Below are positions 46,096 through 56,282 of a stretch of DNA of 64,000 nt, piece by piece. The stretch is from Acanthacorydalis orientalis (taxonomy: Eukaryota; Arthropoda; Insecta; Megaloptera; Corydalidae). Position 1 is the first letter of the stretch. The number at the start of each line of letters is the position of its first letter. The position numbers and the translations under genes are program-made. The DNA lies in NCBI GenBank assembly GCA_034766995.1, contig CM068323.1, positions 2,160,252-2,224,251 on the forward strand. Direction: 5' to 3'. The notes below the pieces were generated by a model. It searched no databases and had not been told where the DNA came from. It saw nothing but the letters and a program-made list of their open reading frames with translations.

Positions 46096-46860
46096 ATGAA
46101 CATATGTATTTTACAGCTGAAAAATCTGCTTCTTCATCTGACAGTAATTCTGATGACTGTTTGACTGATGAAGAGGATATCATTATAGAAGAATTTATTT
46201 GCAAACAGCAACATACAGATAGATTACATCCCGAAATGTGGTATGTGTGTATATAGGTATTAAAAAAAGGAAAAAAATAATGTAATTATGAGAATGTTTA
46301 TAATCCCTAAAAGTTGTGATTACATGTTCAGTATCGAATTTTATTCTGTCACATAGAAATTGAACTCAAAAGTCAAAAATATAAATTGAATTTTCTATAA
46401 TAAATTATTTATTTTTGTACTTCGTAAAAATTAGTAAATTTTTGATCATTTCCCTAGGTTTAACGATCCGGGTGAAATGATCGATGGACCGTTTTGCAAA
46501 TGTTCACTAAAAGCTCGTGAGTCAGGAATTGTGCATGGAATTTATGAAGGTGAAGGAAGTGTACAGAAATGCGACATGGATGTAAACAATGCGGAAAGAC
46601 TGTAACATTATCGTGTAACCATTTCACCGCCCACAGATTTTTTGACAAAAACAGCGACCGTCATCTATCATAACGGACGTGAATTCATTTTCGACGGATT
46701 TTCTATGTACTCTCATTTTCCTCTAGAGAAACTACCGACTTGTAAAGTAATAAGTCTTAATGTAGAGTACACGCTTCTGTACTGGGAGGAAACAGGAGCA
46801 GAAAATTTCTGTATAAGAGAATTGGACCTTTTTCGTAAGTGTTACACTGTAAACACTTAA

Positions 46861-47344
46861 CATTTTTATTTCATAAACGTCATCGATTGAAATAAAGCGG
46901 TGTGTGTGAGACGAGAACACTAAACATACCGGCACTTTATATATATATATAGAGAGAGAGAGAGAGGAGACTGGGGTAGGTGAACCGTTTTTTTATGAAA
47001 ATCGTTTTTCATTAACAAAATAAATCTGTTTCTCGAAATAATCGATTCTATTGCAAAGGTCAAATCCTTAACTTTAAAAATATTTAGGTAGTTTTAATAT
47101 TCATTTTGAATTTTTCTCGTTACTTGAGAAAAAGTGAAGACGTGCAAGACTTGACATATCAAATTTTCCGAGGATAAGTGAACCACTATATTAAAAATTG
47201 GTTAAAAATAAAACATTTTTATCATGAAAAATATTTAATATATTTTAATTAACCTTTTTCCATAGTTTACATGTATTGTATGAAACTTTTTCTAAATTAA
47301 GGCATGAAAAAGGTACTTAGAGTCGGATAATTATAATTTACTGT
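46861..47344. other. Unassigned, with a (GA)n tract
   Basis: Short (TA)n then (GA)n at 46939-46966, followed by AT-rich sequence. The next expected Drosha exon (start of the first RNase III domain) was looked for here and not found. Confidence 0.45.
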
Positions 47345-48200
47345 TTTTTTTTCGGTAGTTCTCTCTTTCTAAAAGCCACTTCTGGTGTGGGTTTCGAAAC
47401 TACTTTCGTAGAAGCTCCTTTACTTCTTTGTTTAACCATCTCCTAGTCAGCTGCCAGTTCCTTCATAACAGATGAGTCCGTGAGAACGTTGCTTGTTCAC
47501 CGCTTACGTCCTTTTTGAGTCTGATTTATCGGACCGGCCTTCGTATATGCTCAAATACTTTCGAGCGTCGATTTAAAATCCGTTCACTTTTCGAGAGAAG
47601 GACGAGGCGTTCGAATAGTCGCGGGAAGAGATTCGGCGATGCCAAGCTCAGCTGCGACGGACTCGTTCGCGACGAAGTCAGTGCGATCAGTCCAGGCTGC
47701 GTCGAATTCGTCGATGTCAGGCAGGGCTGTAATAAACTCCGCACCCTGTAAGTCTAGTTCATCTAATTCGTCTATGTCGAATTCCGCTACGACGATATCG
47801 CTTTAGCCGCTGGACCCGATCGGTTGGACGACCACGTTTGCGTCAGTGGACTTAGCTTGACGAACCACGACTCTGCTTAGTGTCTGAACCGTTGTGATTT
47901 CTGTTTTGTCCATATTCCATACACAGTGAGCCTGGAAATTATATTTATCCTTTACTTTTTGAACATCTCAAAGAATCGATTAACATTTGTCATGTTGAAG
48001 CTCGTGGCACGCGCCAAACTTTTATCTTCCGGCTTCCGTATGGATACCGTTGTGTTGTTCTTGAGAAATGCTTTTAACCAATCTTTGCCGGCCATGCGCG
48101 CTTCTTTCCAAGACACTGGAATTGCCAAATTCAGTTTCATAGTCCATTAATACGCTTAAGTCCGTATCTGTTTCGGAGAGAGACCGAACTATATGTCGTT
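47345..48200 (-). pseudogene. Tigger/pogo transposase fragment
   Basis: Reading leftward from 48140: SWKEARMAGKDWLKAFLKNN, SIRKPEDKSLARATSFNMTN, FEMFKKYKDKYNF and WNMDKTEITTVQ. This is the end of the CENP-B-type DNA-binding domain and the first catalytic motif of pogo/Tigger DDE transposases (normally N-x-D-E-T-G-x-T-T-V-Q). The Glu-Thr-Gly is altered to Lys-Thr-Glu. After about 47810 comes an unusual acidic stretch (IDELDELDLQ...) and then LTDSSVMKEL, which resembles a Tigger C-terminal tail; the DDE middle is deleted. Confidence 0.7.
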
Positions 48201-48870
48201 GCAGTGCTCCAGATACTCAACTTATAGAAAAAATAATTTAAACAAAATCAGAGCAAAATTAAAATCAAGTTCACTTAGCCCCGCATGCATATTTGAACTT
48301 GAATTAAATATATATATATATATATATAACATTCTAAATATGACAAATACAAGTAACGGTAATGTGTTCAGGACGCCTTTAAATTTCATAATCACTTACA
48401 TTCAGAATCGTTTACAACAAAAAGTTGTAAATAATTAAAATTTTCGAAGACAATTCAAGAATTCACTTCTGCACTGCTGAAACACTCGAAGCATAATAAA
48501 ACCGGAACCATTATACTGAACACTACTAAACAATGTTGGTCACGTGGAGACATTAATAGGCACAGTAATAAAGGCGAATTCATAAAACGTTTTTACTTGG
48601 GTCAAAAATCAATAGTTCACTTATTACCGATCTCCCCTACCTATACCTAGCGTTACAATTCAAATGACCGGTTATGAAAGAAAGATCTTATTTTTCCGAC
48701 TTAGATATAGGTAATTGTTAGTTTAATATGGGAAACAATGCACAAAACAACTTCTAGATAACAATGAAAAAATAATATATTAGAAATAATGTAATTCATT
48801 TTTATTTTTAACAAGAACGGATAAAAACAAGTTCATGTTTTTTTTAAAAAAAAATTAGAGATAATTGATA
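48201..48870. other. AT-rich DNA, no gene seen
   Basis: Contains (TA)n at 48309-48329. The left end of the neighbouring piggyBac fragment may lie near 48655, where TTACAATTCAAATGACCGGT resembles the terminus of the piggyBac at 50076 (CTCTATCGACCGG). Confidence 0.4.
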
Positions 48871-48874
48871 AATA

Positions 48875-49370
48875 TTTAATTTCGTCCAACCGCATTTTTT
48901 GCAGATTATGGGTTTCTCCATTATACATTTTAAATATTTTCTGCACTTCATACAAGTTGTGGTAGTTTCATTATCTTTGCAATATCCTGTTTGATACGTT
49001 TTTCGTAAATGTGAAATATTACTCAGCTCACTTGACATTCCCTGCATGTTTTTCTTTCTTTATTTGTGCAATTCCCGTTGTTTCACGGCACACTTTTCTG
49101 CTAGTCGAAAAAAGGAACTCTTGTCTTGATATATTTTCTCCAGTTGTTTCTTTGTACAGAACCCACGCTTCGATATCAGCTAAATCCAACAATGTTGAAG
49201 AAAATTTGAACGGGTCGTCTACAAGATTTCGATTTTACACTATACTTTCTCGAAATTTGGTCAGTGATGTCTGCACAGAATTTAGTGCTATTGTAATATG
49301 CTACTGTTTCGGGAATTCGCTTTACGCTGTTTTCGATTTTGACAGATTTATGCGTTGAAGTTACAAGTGG
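48875..49370 (-). pseudogene. PiggyBac transposase C-terminal fragment
   Basis: Reading leftward: VAYYNSTKFCADITDQISRK, YSVKSKSCRRPVQIFFNIVG, then after frameshifts a basic segment and the Cys-rich tail TTTCMKCRKYLKC with ICKKCG (48960-48890). This is the last quarter of a piggyBac-family transposase: the third catalytic Asp region (here ADITDQ) and the C-terminal zinc-binding domain. The rest is missing to the right. Confidence 0.8.
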
Positions 49371-49530
49371 AGGATACGACCTCGGAAATTTAGTTTGGGA
49401 CTAAATTTCGTGTGATGGTAGGGTACCCGAAAGGTATTAATATAATAATGTACTAGCTTGCACTATCGGGCTGTTTTCGAGAAAAAGGCTTCAAAAATTT
49501 CGCAGCGGCTTATAAAAGAGAGAGTTTCGA

Positions 49531-49615
49531 TCGTAGCCAGCTAGCTTAATAGCTAAGTGGTAGAGCGTCTGCTTCACCAGACCCATGTGGCAGGTGTTCG
49601 ATCCTTACAGTCCGT
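49531..49615 (+). tRNA. tRNA-like sequence (pseudo-tRNA or SINE head)
   Basis: Contains an A-box-like TAGCTAAGTGGTAGAGCG and a B-box-like GTGTTCGATCC at correct spacing, with a possible anticodon arm GTCTGCTTCACCAGAC. The arm loop is one base too large, and the acceptor and T stems pair poorly, so it is not a normal tRNA. A T-run follows at 49623-49630, which could end RNA polymerase III transcription. A tRNA-derived SINE or tRNA pseudogene are both possible. Confidence 0.45.
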
Positions 49616-49703
49616 GTATAATTTTTTTTCTTCACTTTAATAAATATTTAATGCTTTGCTAGCTGGATGGCTACCATCGCAACTAGCTCACTTAAGCCGG
49701 TTG

Positions 49704-50071
49704 TCATCGGAGAATTTGGCATTCCCTAGTATCCCCTTCATGGAGTAATCTTGTTCTATAAGTGCGCGGTCTATATAGTGCCATTCCTAATATTTTGTTT
49801 TGGATTGTTTGAATGTTCTCGATATGGATCCTCTTGTCGTTCTTCCAGATGGGTGCCGCGTACATCATGATCGGTGTTATCGCCATCTTGTACAGTACTG
49901 TCTTGTGTATTGAAAGTGGGCTTTTTATTGAAATCATGCCATATATCGTTGATAGGGCCAAGTTTTTCCTTCTTCAGTTGCATAACGTGCTCTCTGTACA
50001 TTAGTTTCTTGTCTAGGTGTACGCTTAGGTACTTGACTGTATTTCTCCATTCCACCTCAGTGTTGTTCATC
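49704..50071 (-). pseudogene. Jockey-type RT C-terminal segment (part 2 of a split element)
   Basis: From 50070 leftward: MNNTEVEWRNTVKYLSVHLD, KKLMYREHVMQLKKEKLG, then after a frameshift LYKMAITPIMMYAAPIWKND and IENIQTIQNKILGMAL. This follows the RT catalytic region in jockey elements. The preceding part of the same element lies at 52663-52870, on the other side of a piggyBac insertion. Confidence 0.85.
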
Positions 50072-50450
50072 TTAACACTCTATCGACCGGACGGTTATGC
50101 TATGAACCTGTGACTTGTTACCGGGAGCATTTTTATAAAATCGGAAAAAACATTGATCGTTTTTTTTTCAAATTTTTATGTATTTTGAAGTAATTTAGGT
50201 ATTGAAATGATCATTTAATGACATATTAAAGAGGTTTCGATTATAATTCCTACATTATTTATTCAACATTATTAAAACGACATATTATTGAAAATACTCA
50301 TATATCATTGTTTTTTAATACTATTGTTATATATACACTTTATGTTTGCAAATTTATGCATACAGAATTTAAATAATTCACCTTTGTGTGATATTTGGGG
50401 AAACAATCAATATATAAACAAACTTTGCACTCGTTACACACATATATATA

Positions 50451-51383
50451 TGAGGTCAGACAATTAAGTAATGCGACAAAATTCAAAAATCGAGTATATT
50501 TAAAAATTAAGGTACATCGCTGCGATCCCCTTCAAAGTAGTCCCCTCCCGCATCTATACACTTATTTCAGCGAGTTTTCCAGTTTTCGTAACAATTCTGG
50601 AACACTTCTTGTGGGACCTCTCCGAGTACCCTCGTCACAGATTCTTGGATATCTTCAACGGAGTCAAAATGTCGACCTTTGACGAATTTTTTCATATGGG
50701 GGAATAGGAAAAAGTCGCAGGGTGACATGTCCGGTGAATAGGGCGGTTGTGGTAACGTTGCGATGCCTTTAGACGCCAAAAACTGAGAGACACTGAACGC
50801 ACTGTGACAGGGAGCATTGTCGTGATGCAGAACCCAAGTCTTCGCGATCTCTGGACGCACTCTGAGCACCCTTTTTCGTAATTTTTCGAGCACATTGCGG
50901 TAGAATACTTGATTTACGGTTTGTCCAGATGATACGAGCTCTTTGTGAACCACCCCTTTGCTGTCGAAGAAGCAAATCAACATGGTTTTCACTTTGGACT
51001 TGCTCATTCTCGCCTTCTTTGGCCTTGGTGCTCCAAGGGACAGCCACTGTTGGCTTTGTCGTTTAGTTTCGGGGTCATATTGAAAGAACCAACTTTCATC
51101 ACCAGTAATAACTCGATCGAGAAGAGTAGGATCACTTTCAACCTGCTCGAGACAATCTCGCGCACCGTTGCTCTAAATTTCTCTGTTCCATTTTCGTGAC
51201 ATGCACTACTCGCGCGTTGTTACAAAACACTAAACAGCTGGCGAAGAAATGATCCTACGAGGGTGGTCAAGGTCTCAATCGAGAGAGTAGGGATCTGCTA
51301 TTACGGTGGCGGAGTTACAGGTTCGCAGTGTTACCACAGGCCGAGAAAAAAAATCGGCCGCATTACTTAATTGTCTGACCTCG
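50451..51383 (-). mobile_element. Mariner (irritans-type) with TA duplication and inverted repeats
   Basis: Ends: GAGGTCAGACAATTAAGTAA from 50452 and its complement ending at 51382, giving ~24-bp terminal inverted repeats; TA flanks at 50449-50450 and 51384-51385. The length of 933 bases is shorter than the usual ~1.3 kb because the N-terminal coding part is deleted. It inserted into the piggyBac element. Confidence 0.9.
50567..51165 (-). pseudogene. Mariner transposase, catalytic domain only
   Basis: One uninterrupted frame of about 200 codons, open from about 51165 although its first Met is at 51007. It contains LLDRVITGDESWFFQYDPET (first Asp), LICFFDSKGVVHKEL, TWVLHHDNAPCHSA (second Asp) and YSPDMSPCDFFLFPHMKKF (third Asp), so all residues of the DD34D triad are present. 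The N-terminal helix-turn-helix half is absent. C-terminal residues after WKTR are separated by a TGA/TAA from the usual CIDAGGDYFEGD. It cannot bind its own ends but the core is remarkably intact. Confidence 0.88.
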
Positions 51384-51489
51384 TATATATTGTGTCCTTC
51401 CTTATATTATGAGAAGCACAAAACCGGCATCTTCATCGTTTCCTCGTTACGTCGTTTTCCTCTTCAAAATCGCTGTAAATTACACGCAG

Positions 51490-52216
51490 AACACGCGGAC
51501 GACGCCTTATAGGAAACGAATTATCAGAGGAACTTTCACTTGAAACATCACCAGTGTCATTGTTTGAATCTATTTTATTTTAATAATAATAAAAAGACTC
51601 TGTGTTGAAGTTCAAAATATTTATTGTAAATAGAACAAAATGTAAAGTAAAAATGAATACAATAAGTGAAATGAATATTACAGACAAAAAGCTTAAGTAT
51701 AAGAATTTGAAAATATCAAAGGTACAGTTCAAAGTTCTTACTTGGGACGACCGTTCAGGTTGGTGTCCAAGCATAATCTGCCAGAAAAATCCTGTCGAGA
51801 CACCTCGATCGCCTGCGCCGACAAGTTCACACAAGTCTTTTTTTAACTGCGCGGCCTGCGTGGAACTCATCGACACGCAGACGGCCAAGCGTCTGGGATG
51901 ACCTTTTTTTATTGCTTAATTACACGGCCGCTCGCAGTTTGCGATGCTATCCTATAATCTAAATCCTTTAAACTCAAAAATATCACGTACATTTGAAACA
52001 ACCGCGTTTACGGATGTGCACAATAAAAACTGTTCTGTTCGTTCGGAGAAATAGGCGTATGTATACATTGTATTTATTTTGGAAATACTGAATTCTATGT
52101 TTCTCTAATTACAGGCTTATTATCGTCAGGAATATCTGATAAGACATCTGCACAATTTTCTTCTAAAAATATATTTTCGTTCTCGTTATCCATTTTTATC
52201 GGCGTTTAAGTTCAAA
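51490..52216 (-). pseudogene. PiggyBac N-terminal pieces and filler
   Basis: The - strand frame MDNENENIFLEENCADVLSD from about 52216 and the acidic/Ser-rich SSESSSDNSFPIRRRPRV near 51570-51510 resemble the acidic N-terminus of piggyBac transposases. Between them is a frame (51888-51580) I cannot place. Assignment rests mostly on position inside the TTAA-bounded element. Confidence 0.5.
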
Positions 52217-52662
52217 ATATAAAGCAAACAGTACAATTGTAATTAATTGTTATAATTTTTATTATTGAATAAATATTGTAAGTTAAGTGTTTAATTATAA
52301 AAAAATATAAATCATTTCAACATTTATAATAACGGAATGTCAATTAAAATTTTTCGATAGCTCCACCACAAATCAACGTATTTTATTGCAATTCACGCGA
52401 CGGTTTGCCATGAACTGTGAACTAGATAGCCTCGATCTTCGCAAAATACAAAATGATGCGAAGATGACGATTATCAAATACGACACTCTGCGTATTTCAT
52501 AGGACATCGCATTTTTGCACTTTTTAGCGAGAGGCAAAGTGTTTTCAGTGATTACACCTCGAAATATGATTATTTCATGTAGGACGCCAATCGACGTTAC
52601 CGGTAAATAATGCTAATTTTATTTAGGACGCCAATTGGCGTGCCTGGTCGTTAAACTGTTAA

Positions 52663-52870
52663 GTTTTTTCGGTGTGTCTTTTCTCTTTCTCGAGAATGAG
52701 ATTGTCTCGGTCTTTGCTTCATTTAATTTCAATTTCAATTTGGTGAAGTATCCTCTTTGTCTACTCAATATGTTTTGGAGTTTTTCTACTACAGTACTAA
52801 CATTGGATTGGTGTGTCGTCGATATAATAATTAAATAGTACCGTCCCTACTGTCGATCCTTGGAGTACTC
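52663..52870 (-). pseudogene. Jockey-type RT segment (part 1 of a split element)
   Basis: From 52870 leftward, in shifting frames: GVLQGSTVGTVLFNYY, DDTPIQC (a damaged YADD region), and LKLNEAKTETISFSRKRKDT, then PKKL at the TTAA. It joins to the MNNTEVEW segment at 50070 across the piggyBac. Confidence 0.8.
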
Positions 52871-53040
52871 CGGAACACGCAATTGGACATTTTTGAACGA
52901 TACAAGATGAAATAATGTTAAATTCACGACAATTAAAAACATACGGTAAATAATAATGAACTGCGCCGATAAGCAAATTGCGCGGAATTGTTTTAAATAC
53001 GTATTGACAGTGGCTATAGTAAGCATGCCTATGCTACACG

Positions 53041-53430
53041 CTATACTGCCGGGAAAGGTTTTTTTTTCAGTTTATTTGATTCTTCTGCGATTGGATTTCT
53101 TATCGGTAAACTTCTTCTTCGTTTGGGTCGTTCCTGGGGAATTCTTCTCCCAGTTTCTCGGACGCAGTCGGACCATAGTTTTTTCCATGCTGATTTTAAT
53201 GCTCTCGCAGAAACGCCTTCCCACGCTTGATTAATAAGTCGCAAACAATGAGGAATATCGAAATGATTTTTCCGAAAATCCTTTAGAGTTAATTCTGCGT
53301 CGGCGGTAATTTCGAAACATTTTTAAAAATGAACTTTGATATAGAGTTGTTTGTAGTTGGCAATAACATATTGATCCATTGGCTGTAAGAGCGATGTTGT
53401 ATTAGGAGACAAGAACTTAATTTTAATAAA
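53041..53430 (-). pseudogene. Tigger/pogo transposase C-terminal part
   Basis: Reading leftward: LLQPMDQYVIANYKQLY (the diagnostic PMDQ block with the third catalytic Asp), KVHF then a stop, ADAELTLKDFRKNHFDIPHC, LRLINQAWEGVSARALKSAW and KKLWSDCVRETGRRI. This is the end of the DDE domain and following helices of Tigger-type elements. One stop codon at about 53325. Relatives: 41.3 and 47.3 kb. Confidence 0.85.
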
Positions 53431-53449
53431 ATTAAACTCTTTGTTTAAA

Positions 53450-53535
<86 letters not shown>

Positions 53536-53536
53536 G
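53450..53536. repeat. (TC)n then (TA)n microsatellite
   Basis: TC repeats at 53452-53471 pass into TA repeats to 53534. Confidence 0.95.
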
Positions 53537-53659
53537 AACACTGGGATAGAGTGATAATTACCCGGGCTTGACAAGATAATGGTGTCATTGATATCAAATT
53601 GCAATATTTTGACGTACAGTTACGTCTATAGTTTCATTATCCGGAGTGTCATCAATAGA

Positions 53660-54411
53660 CAGGGCCAGATTTACACTAGGTGCCGCCATTGGACCACCAA
53701 GCAAATCCCACCCCTCCCTTCCAAAGTTTGTCCAAATGAATTAAGAGAAATCCGTGACTGCTGGTAATTTTGAGAACATTTCAACAGAAAAAAATTAATA
53801 ATTACTAAAAAAAATTATATTCGTTCATTTCAATTATTTAAAACATACAAATTGACATGCAATAAATAGACCACATAATATATATTATATTTTCAAGAAG
53901 AATTGAACTATAAAAAACTTTTCCACTTTGCCGCTTTCAAAAGTTTTACGATTTTTTGAATAAATTTCCTTATCATTTTGCAATTTTTCCAGAGTGCTTT
54001 TTTTTGTATGCAGAGCCACTCAATCGCATTCGAGAGTCACCCATGTTTATTTGAGTATGTTATTACTTCAAACGCTTCCATGACTGCCAATACTTGCAAC
54101 GAATTTCCGTATTCTGACACAGAATAACAAGAGAAGAACAAAAGTTTCGAAAACGCCACCATTGATACATAGGTGGCGGGACCATTGTACGGAACCAGCC
54201 ATGATCGGTACTCTTAATTCGAAATTATGAAATTCTGTTGCATAAATTTCAAAAACAAAATTGTAACTACAAACATTTTTAGATTTAATTTTTCATTTCA
54301 CATTTGAGCTGCCTGTATATCGAAACTATGGTTGAAAATAAAATGGACAGCTTTTAAAAACTTTCCGACTTGGACAGTGGCCCATGCACCCCCTAAATTC
54401 TACACTGCTTA
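53660..54411. mobile_element. Possible hAT-type non-autonomous element
   Basis: The left end CAGGGCCAGATTTACACTAG resembles the start of many hAT elements. The right end, complemented, reads CAGTGTAGAATTTAGGGGGT. Both begin CAG and share ATTTA at the same place. The flanking 8-mers (TCAATAGA and CTTATAGG) match at only five positions. No transposase inside. Tentative. Confidence 0.35.
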
Positions 54412-55480
54412 TAGGTGCTTTTAAATAGATGATGCACGGCGGTAATAATTTTCGGGTTGTAATAATCGGTTCTATTATATTCAATACAATTCATGTCTTC
54501 TATGTACATGTTTTTAAACACTTTGTCTGACCGATATATTCTTTCGTGCTTGTATTATATTTCAATATTTATATTCTGCTTAGATTGTAATGTATTCGTA
54601 TTTGTTATTTGGGGCGTGAGGCGGTTTGAAATGTTGATTTTTTTATATTTTAACCGAATATACCTTCTATTATGTGTGTTATATTTCCGTTTATATATTC
54701 TGTTTAGATTATGAATATTGTTGTTTTCAGTTTGAGGTTCATGGTGATTTTAATACGTTTTTGTTTAAAGGTTATTTTTACATGATATTTTTTTAAAAAG
54801 TATACCCGTTTTATATTTTCATTGGTGAGTTTTGTTTATTTTGTTTCACTAGAGTTTTCATTTCGTTTTTATCCTTTAAAAGTTTTTTTTTACTATATTT
54901 TAGACTCGATCCATTATTTCTTATTACATTTTTAATTGTATATATTTCTTTTTTAAAGTCGATTCATGACAATACATTTAAAAAACACTACTTTATGACT
55001 TTCAGGATGACTCGATCATTATTATGTCTGTGTGATTGATTTTTATAAATATTTCTTTATCTTTACTTTTTTGTCTTTCGTTACTTTTAAATCTTTTCAT
55101 TTTATATCATTGAATCATAACCACAAACCATCTGTAACATAGATAATCACAAACCGTACATCAATTCTACAGGGAATTTTACTAGAACGCTGTGCAAAAG
55201 CTCTAATCGATCGTGGACTTTCGACATGAAAAAGTAAACGTCGGTGCTCTACGTTATAATTTTTTCACGTTATAATCTATTTGTAGTTATAAATCAGTAC
55301 GTATTTAAATATCTGAAAATATTTCACATGCAATTAATTCACTTTTGTGTTTAGTAAAGAGCACAGCAGAGTGAACGATTGTAACATTTTATTTAATATA
55401 TCGTTTGTCTCTTTTTGGAGAAAATTCGTTTGTTATTGAAACTGTACTAGTTTCACACTTACTACAGATAGATTACAGTA
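54412..55480. other. Very AT-rich DNA
   Basis: T-rich on the + strand with an imperfect internal repeat (TTTATATTCTGYTTAGATT near 54572 and 54690). No gene recognised. Confidence 0.5.
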
Positions 55481-55662
55481 CAGTAATATGAATAATTTTG
55501 AAGGTTTTTTTAAAATTCGATACAGTATTGAAAGAAGTTATGTAATTTTTGTGAATAAAATGAAAATAAAAACACATTGTATTAATTACTATATAGTATT
55601 GTTCGATATCACGTTCCATTTTCACAAATGTGTTCCTTTTCCATCCCACAAACGACAGAAAA

Positions 55663-55767
55663 TTCTGATCAGAAATGTTGACTAAATGATTTTTGACTGT
55701 TGCTTTCGAGAGCGGCCGCCATCGAAGCAACAGTCGAAAATCGTTTATTGAACATTTTCGACCAGAA
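55663..55767. repeat. Imperfect 46-bp inverted repeat (hairpin) with GC-rich centre
   Basis: The left arm starts TTCTGATCAGAAATGTTGAC and ends GACTGTTGCTTTCGA; the right arm is its complement with about seven mismatches. The loop is GAGAGCGGCCGCC, itself containing the palindrome GCGGCCGC. It could fold into a long hairpin. It may be a fold-back element or a palindromic insertion. Confidence 0.8.
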
Positions 55768-56282
55768 AAATATTACTGTGGTTAGTGCATTGAGAACAGA
55801 ATTCAGCTGTGATAGCGAATTTGGCCACAGTGTCAGAATCGTACCACACGTTTATGATTGTGATTATAGAATTAAAATTATATTGAATAATAATCGCTCC
55901 ATATCAGTGTTTACTGTTTAAAACATATCTGTTATAAACGATAATCCAAGAAAACGACATGTCGCTCATTCTTGTGGAGAAAGTTTCATGTTTTCAATGT
56001 ATCATGGAGTGTAGTTGTTAGAATTGCCTTTTGGGATTTACGAGGTGAATAATAATTAACACTTCATATATTACAACAATATTTATTCATATACTAATAA
56101 TACATTCTCTTTAAATTCTTGCGCTACCACATGCGCACACTACAATAAACAGTCGACAACTGCGCTACTATTCATATAAAACGACACCGTCAGCATAGAT
56201 AAAGTATCTTGTATATAATAATAATCAGTATGCGAAGTGCAAATACTCAACACGCTTCCTTACATTTGCATATTGATACTTT
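55768..56282. other. AT-rich DNA, perhaps including the copia 3' end
   Basis: Expected to hold the 3' LTR of the copia element, but no TG...CA repeat matching sequence right of 60123 was found. No gene recognised. Confidence 0.4.

Larger units (their letters stand above)
41844..46834 (+). pseudogene. Partial Drosha copy: N-terminal and central domain exons only
   Basis: Four exons with good splice borders: 41844-42095, 42185-42871, 46117-46240 and 46458-46834; phases agree once a frameshift is allowed for. They encode, in Drosha order, a Pro-rich N-terminus (PPPMPYFNKNIPPP), an Arg/Ser-rich segment (SRSRERKEHRSKS), the LCSRFEEELVQRA helix, an acidic Ser-rich linker, then the central domain: DRLHPEM-W-FNDPGEMIDGPFCKCS, HYRVTISPPTDFLT, FIFDGFSMYSHFPL and GAENFCIRELDLF. 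Drosha is the nuclear RNase III that starts microRNA processing. Damage: one base lost near 42257, and an in-frame TAA at 46603-46605 before HYRV. Both RNase III domains and the dsRNA-binding domain are missing. It is most likely a partial duplicate, not the working gene. Confidence 0.8.
50072..52662 (-). mobile_element. PiggyBac element with TTAA duplication inside a jockey copy
   Basis: TTAA at 50072-50075 and 52659-52662 flanks an element whose ends are CACTCTATCGACCGGACGG on the left and, complemented, CAGTTTAACGACCAGGCACG on the right, an imperfect inverted repeat. Inside, on the - strand, are N-terminal (about 52216-51490) and C-terminal Cys-rich (about 50440-50380, CNECKVCLYIDCFPKYHTK) pieces of piggyBac transposase. 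The catalytic core is gone and a mariner sits in the middle. The jockey frame continues across the insertion when one TTAA is counted. Confidence 0.85.

Noticed and set aside
47515..47751. A 78-codon + strand frame rich in Arg
   Set aside because: It is the antisense of the Tigger-like frame on the - strand; the acidic Asp/Leu repeat on the - strand reads as basic on the + strand.
53641..54411. A firm call of a hAT transposon
   Set aside because: Ends look right but the 8-bp flanks agree at only five positions and there is no transposase, so it is kept as tentative only.
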